46,101 bases of DNA from NCBI GenBank assembly GCA_045532175.1, contig JAZSFK010000060.1, forward strand, positions 1 to 46,101. The letters are read 5' to 3'. The stretch comes from Fimenecus sp045532175 (GTDB taxonomy: Bacteria; Bacillota; Clostridia; Oscillospirales; Acutalibacteraceae). Shown here one piece after another: positions 44,442 through 46,101 of this stretch. The translations under genes and the position numbers were made by a program. A model generated the notes under the pieces. The model searched no databases, was not told the DNA's origin, and was given only the letters and a program-made list of their open reading frames with translations. How positions within the stretch are numbered: the stretch's first letter is position 1; each line of letters opens with the position of its first letter.

Positions 44442-44984
44442 TCACTGAGAGATAAAATAATCCTTATCTTTTGCATATCGTTTGCTCTCGATATATTTTT
44501 CTTCAGCTTCAACAGAATCTGCATATGAATATACCTGAACTTCTTCTCCATTAAAAATTTGGTTAAATTGTGTTCCAACAAGCGAAAGTGTCCATGCATC
44601 AGAAATAAAATGATGAAGTTTTGCAAGAAGTCCTACCTTATTTTGTAAAATGACAATTTTCAAATCACAAAGTGAGTCATTTAAATCAAGTGGCTTTTTT
44701 GCATAGACAGAAGCGTAGTTATCAAGTTCTTTTTTACTGTTGAAGGACAGAACTTCAATATCGTGCTCCTTATATTCTGTTATGTACTGATATGGTTGTC
44801 CATCATCTTCAGAAATTCTAATTCTTAAAGCATCATTCAAACGATAAAGTTCATTGACTGCTTTCTTCATTTCTTCAACAGACTTGTCAGTCTGAATAAG
44901 CATACTGCCACAGACGATAGAAATACTACCGCCTGCAAATTTTTCCATATCATAAATCAATTTCTGTGGTTTTGTTAATCGCAT
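44442..44984 (-). pseudogene. Truncated N-terminal condensation domain (NRPS fragment)
   Basis: 180 residues colinear with the first 180 of the right NRPS (about four in five residues identical), including the full HHFISDAW active-site motif. It ends at TGA right after DYFISQ, where the intact protein continues FKKCDEV. The remaining C domain and everything after it are missing. Probably the stub of an ancestral or duplicated NRPS whose place was taken by the ligase-ACP-NRPS operon. It directly follows ncRNA copy B on the same strand. Confidence 0.85.
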
Positions 44985-45000
44985 CTTTGTATCCCCATAA

Positions 45001-45174
45001 ATAAAAAAGTGCGTAGCCGAAGCTACGCACCTAAAAACACATAGCTCTCAGCTGCTAAACCAATTAATTATGTAATTTCCCAAAACATAGTTAAATAAGA
45101 GCTTGTATTTTTGACAAAATAAAAACTCTGCTTCAGGAAATTACTACATTTCTCCATATTAATTTGGTTTAGCA
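45001..45174 (-). ncRNA. Candidate long-stem regulatory RNA, copy B
   Basis: Minus strand, starting 6 bases after a -10 box. Basal 11-bp stem TGCTAAACCAA (45053-45063) with 45164-45174; bulge; upper 9-bp stem GTAATTTCC (45072-45080) with 45136-45144; a large loop. About 20 bases further is the terminator hairpin GTGCGTAGC-TTCG-GCTACGCAC (45030-45009) with U-run, matching copy A at 34 of 35 positions. Stem sequences of A and B are unrelated although the architecture is the same. The U-run ends 18 bases before the NRPS fragment. Confidence 0.65.
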
Positions 45175-45179
45175 TTTTG

Positions 45180-45208
45180 AGTATAACACTTTTTTCCATA
45201 ATTTTCAA
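45180..45208 (-). promoter_or_regulatory. Promoter of candidate ncRNA copy B
   Basis: Minus strand TTGAAA (45208-45203), 17 bases, TATACT (45185-45180), homologous to the copy A promoter. The stretch 45210-45426 is very AT-rich, without ORF or iterons that I can see; it could hold the replication origin. Confidence 0.75.
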
Positions 45209-45426
45209 TAAATTGTTCTGTTTATACGATGTTATTTATTCATTTTTCAGGTTATTTTGTTATAAAATAATTGATAAATTAAACTTTTATTTAGACTTAC
45301 CCTTTTCTTATATGATATCATTAAATTTTATTAGAAAGGAACAATTAACCTTAATAGTTTACTATAATACATAATCTTTTAATAAATTATTCAAACATTA
45401 TTTACATAAAACCACGGAACTTATGG

Positions 45427-45455
45427 TTGAAAAAATTTTAACATTATGATATAAT
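45427..45455 (+). promoter_or_regulatory. Sigma-A promoter of the rep gene
   Basis: TTGAAA (45427-45432), 17 bases, TATAAT (45450-45455). Confidence 0.8.
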
Positions 45456-45461
45456 AAAAAT

Positions 45462-45588
45462 AATAAAATATGTTTTAAATATACTTTTAGAGTATTAAGA
45501 TTAATGAGTGCCGAAAGGCATGCTTAACTAAAATTAATGATTTGGAAAACAAGTCACTCTACGTTTTTGTGGAGTGGCTTTTTATTTT
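45462..45588 (+). promoter_or_regulatory. Leader/attenuator of the rep gene, homologous to the mob leader
   Basis: Contains AGAGT, then a 7-codon ORF at 45504-45527 (Met-Ser-Ala-Glu-Arg-His-Ala, stop), a small hairpin GTGCC-GAAA-GGCAT (45508-45521), TTAACTAA, ATGATTTGG, and a terminator GTCACTCTAC/GTGGAGTGGC with TTTTT (45553-45583). AAAGGAGG of the rep gene follows at once. The hairpins and terminator covary with the mob leader. Confidence 0.75.
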
Positions 45589-45608
45589 TATTAAAGGAGG
45601 GCCAAGTT

Positions 45609-45974
45609 ATGGCTATTTACCGAAGCAAAAAGTTTTGCAATTTTACAATTATGAGTAACGAGCATTTCCAGGAGCGCGAAATGTCCTTGAAGGCAAAAGG
45701 CATGTTATCACTAATGCTGTCACTTCCGGATAACTGGAAATTTTCTGAAGCTGGTTTGACCAAGCTATCAAAAGATGGCAAAGCCAGCGTAAGAAATGCG
45801 CTTAAAGAACTGGAAGATTTTGGTTATTTGGTTCGTCATCAGGCAAGAACCAATGGAGCTTTCTCAAAAGTAGTATATGACATATACGAGATTGTACCAG
45901 ACAGGATGTTTGATATTACGACTTTCAAAGAAACCAACTCCATGGACCCGATATCCAAAAACAAGACACAATAA
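45609..45974 (+). CDS. RepA-like winged-helix replication protein, short
   Basis: 121 residues from ATG 45609 (AAAGGAGG). MAIYRSKKFCNFTIMSNEHFQEREMSLKAKGMLSLMLSLPDNW is the standard N-terminus of the helix-turn-helix/RepA-like replication initiators on Clostridium-type plasmids and integrative elements, followed by the winged helix SVRNALKELEDFGYLVRHQ. Family members generally continue for another 100 or more residues after a Pro/Asn-rich linker; this one ends in KETNSMDPISKNKTQ, at the start of that linker, so it may be truncated. The last 127 bases of the window (45975-46101) are AT-rich, with nothing identified. Confidence 0.85.
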   Translation: MAIYRSKKFCNFTIMSNEHFQEREMSLKAKGMLSLMLSLPDNWKFSEAGLTKLSKDGKASVRNALKELEDFGYLVRHQARTNGAFSKVVYDIYEIVPDRMFDITTFKETNSMDPISKNKTQ

Positions 45975-46101
45975 AAAATATAATATATAAATTACTAAAT
46001 CTTCAATAACTAAGATTAGGAAATAATTTTTAATTATTGATAAGGGAAATAATGATTTAAGTATATATTATATAGTTGTATCTGTAGGTTTAACCTCAAT
46101 A

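Noticed and set aside
45210..45426. Iteron-type replication origin
   Set aside because: AT-rich and next to rep, but no repeated iteron or DnaA-box cluster is visible, so only a possibility is noted.

Overview
The window reads as a low-GC, spore-lineage Clostridium-type Firmicute, probably a gut Ruminococcaceae/Oscillospiraceae relative. This rests on AT-rich codon use, strong Shine-Dalgarno sites, TTG/GTG starts, a recognisable SigG N-terminus, a BspA-like secreted protein and reductase-terminated NRPSs of a kind described from gut clostridia. The exact species cannot be fixed from the sequence.

Left part (1-8.4 kb): a first non-ribosomal peptide synthetase (minus strand, running off the left edge) shares a divergent promoter region with two overlapping flavodoxin-fold reductases. 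Beyond these lie a stand-alone acyl carrier protein and an acyl-activating ligase that could load the N-terminal condensation domain of that NRPS. PanD (beta-alanine supply) is divergent from the ligase.

Middle (8.4-23.8 kb): a tRNA-Trp gene whose 3' end is repeated twice downstream (att-like scars around a small island), then ordinary chromosomal genes: an NhaC antiporter with a GH43-like glycosidase, a DMT exporter with a RACo-type ferredoxin/ASKHA protein, an FkbM methyltransferase with two HAD phosphatases, PduL, GlmS, and two zinc dehydrogenases with an amidohydrolase. Most units have a recognisable sigma-A promoter and an intrinsic terminator.

Accessory part (23.9-46.1 kb): small lipoprotein and membrane genes separated by near-palindromic 23-base repeats; a sigG N-terminus fused to a protein with HNH-associated repeats; a DUF4143 ATPase; and a ClpX-like AAA+ protein behind a structured leader. 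A mobilisable element follows: a MobA/MobL relaxase with a DUF3847-like partner and an oriT-like hairpin at 33-34.9 kb, and a RepA-like replication gene at 45.6 kb. Between mob and rep lies a second NRPS operon (acyl ligase, ACP, C-A-PCP-C-A-PCP-reductase) predicted to make an N-acyl dipeptide aldehyde or alcohol beginning with Gly.

The two most unusual signals are RNA-level. (1) The mob and rep transcripts, which diverge around the NRPS cargo, start with homologous leaders that carry a 7-codon ORF beginning Met-Ser-Ala and end in a covarying intrinsic terminator just before the first gene. (2) Two paralogous units of about 170 nt (31.2 kb plus strand, 45.1 kb minus strand) share a promoter and an almost identical TTCG terminator hairpin, but have entirely different long-stem bodies of the same architecture. 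Both look like undescribed regulatory RNA families carried by this element.
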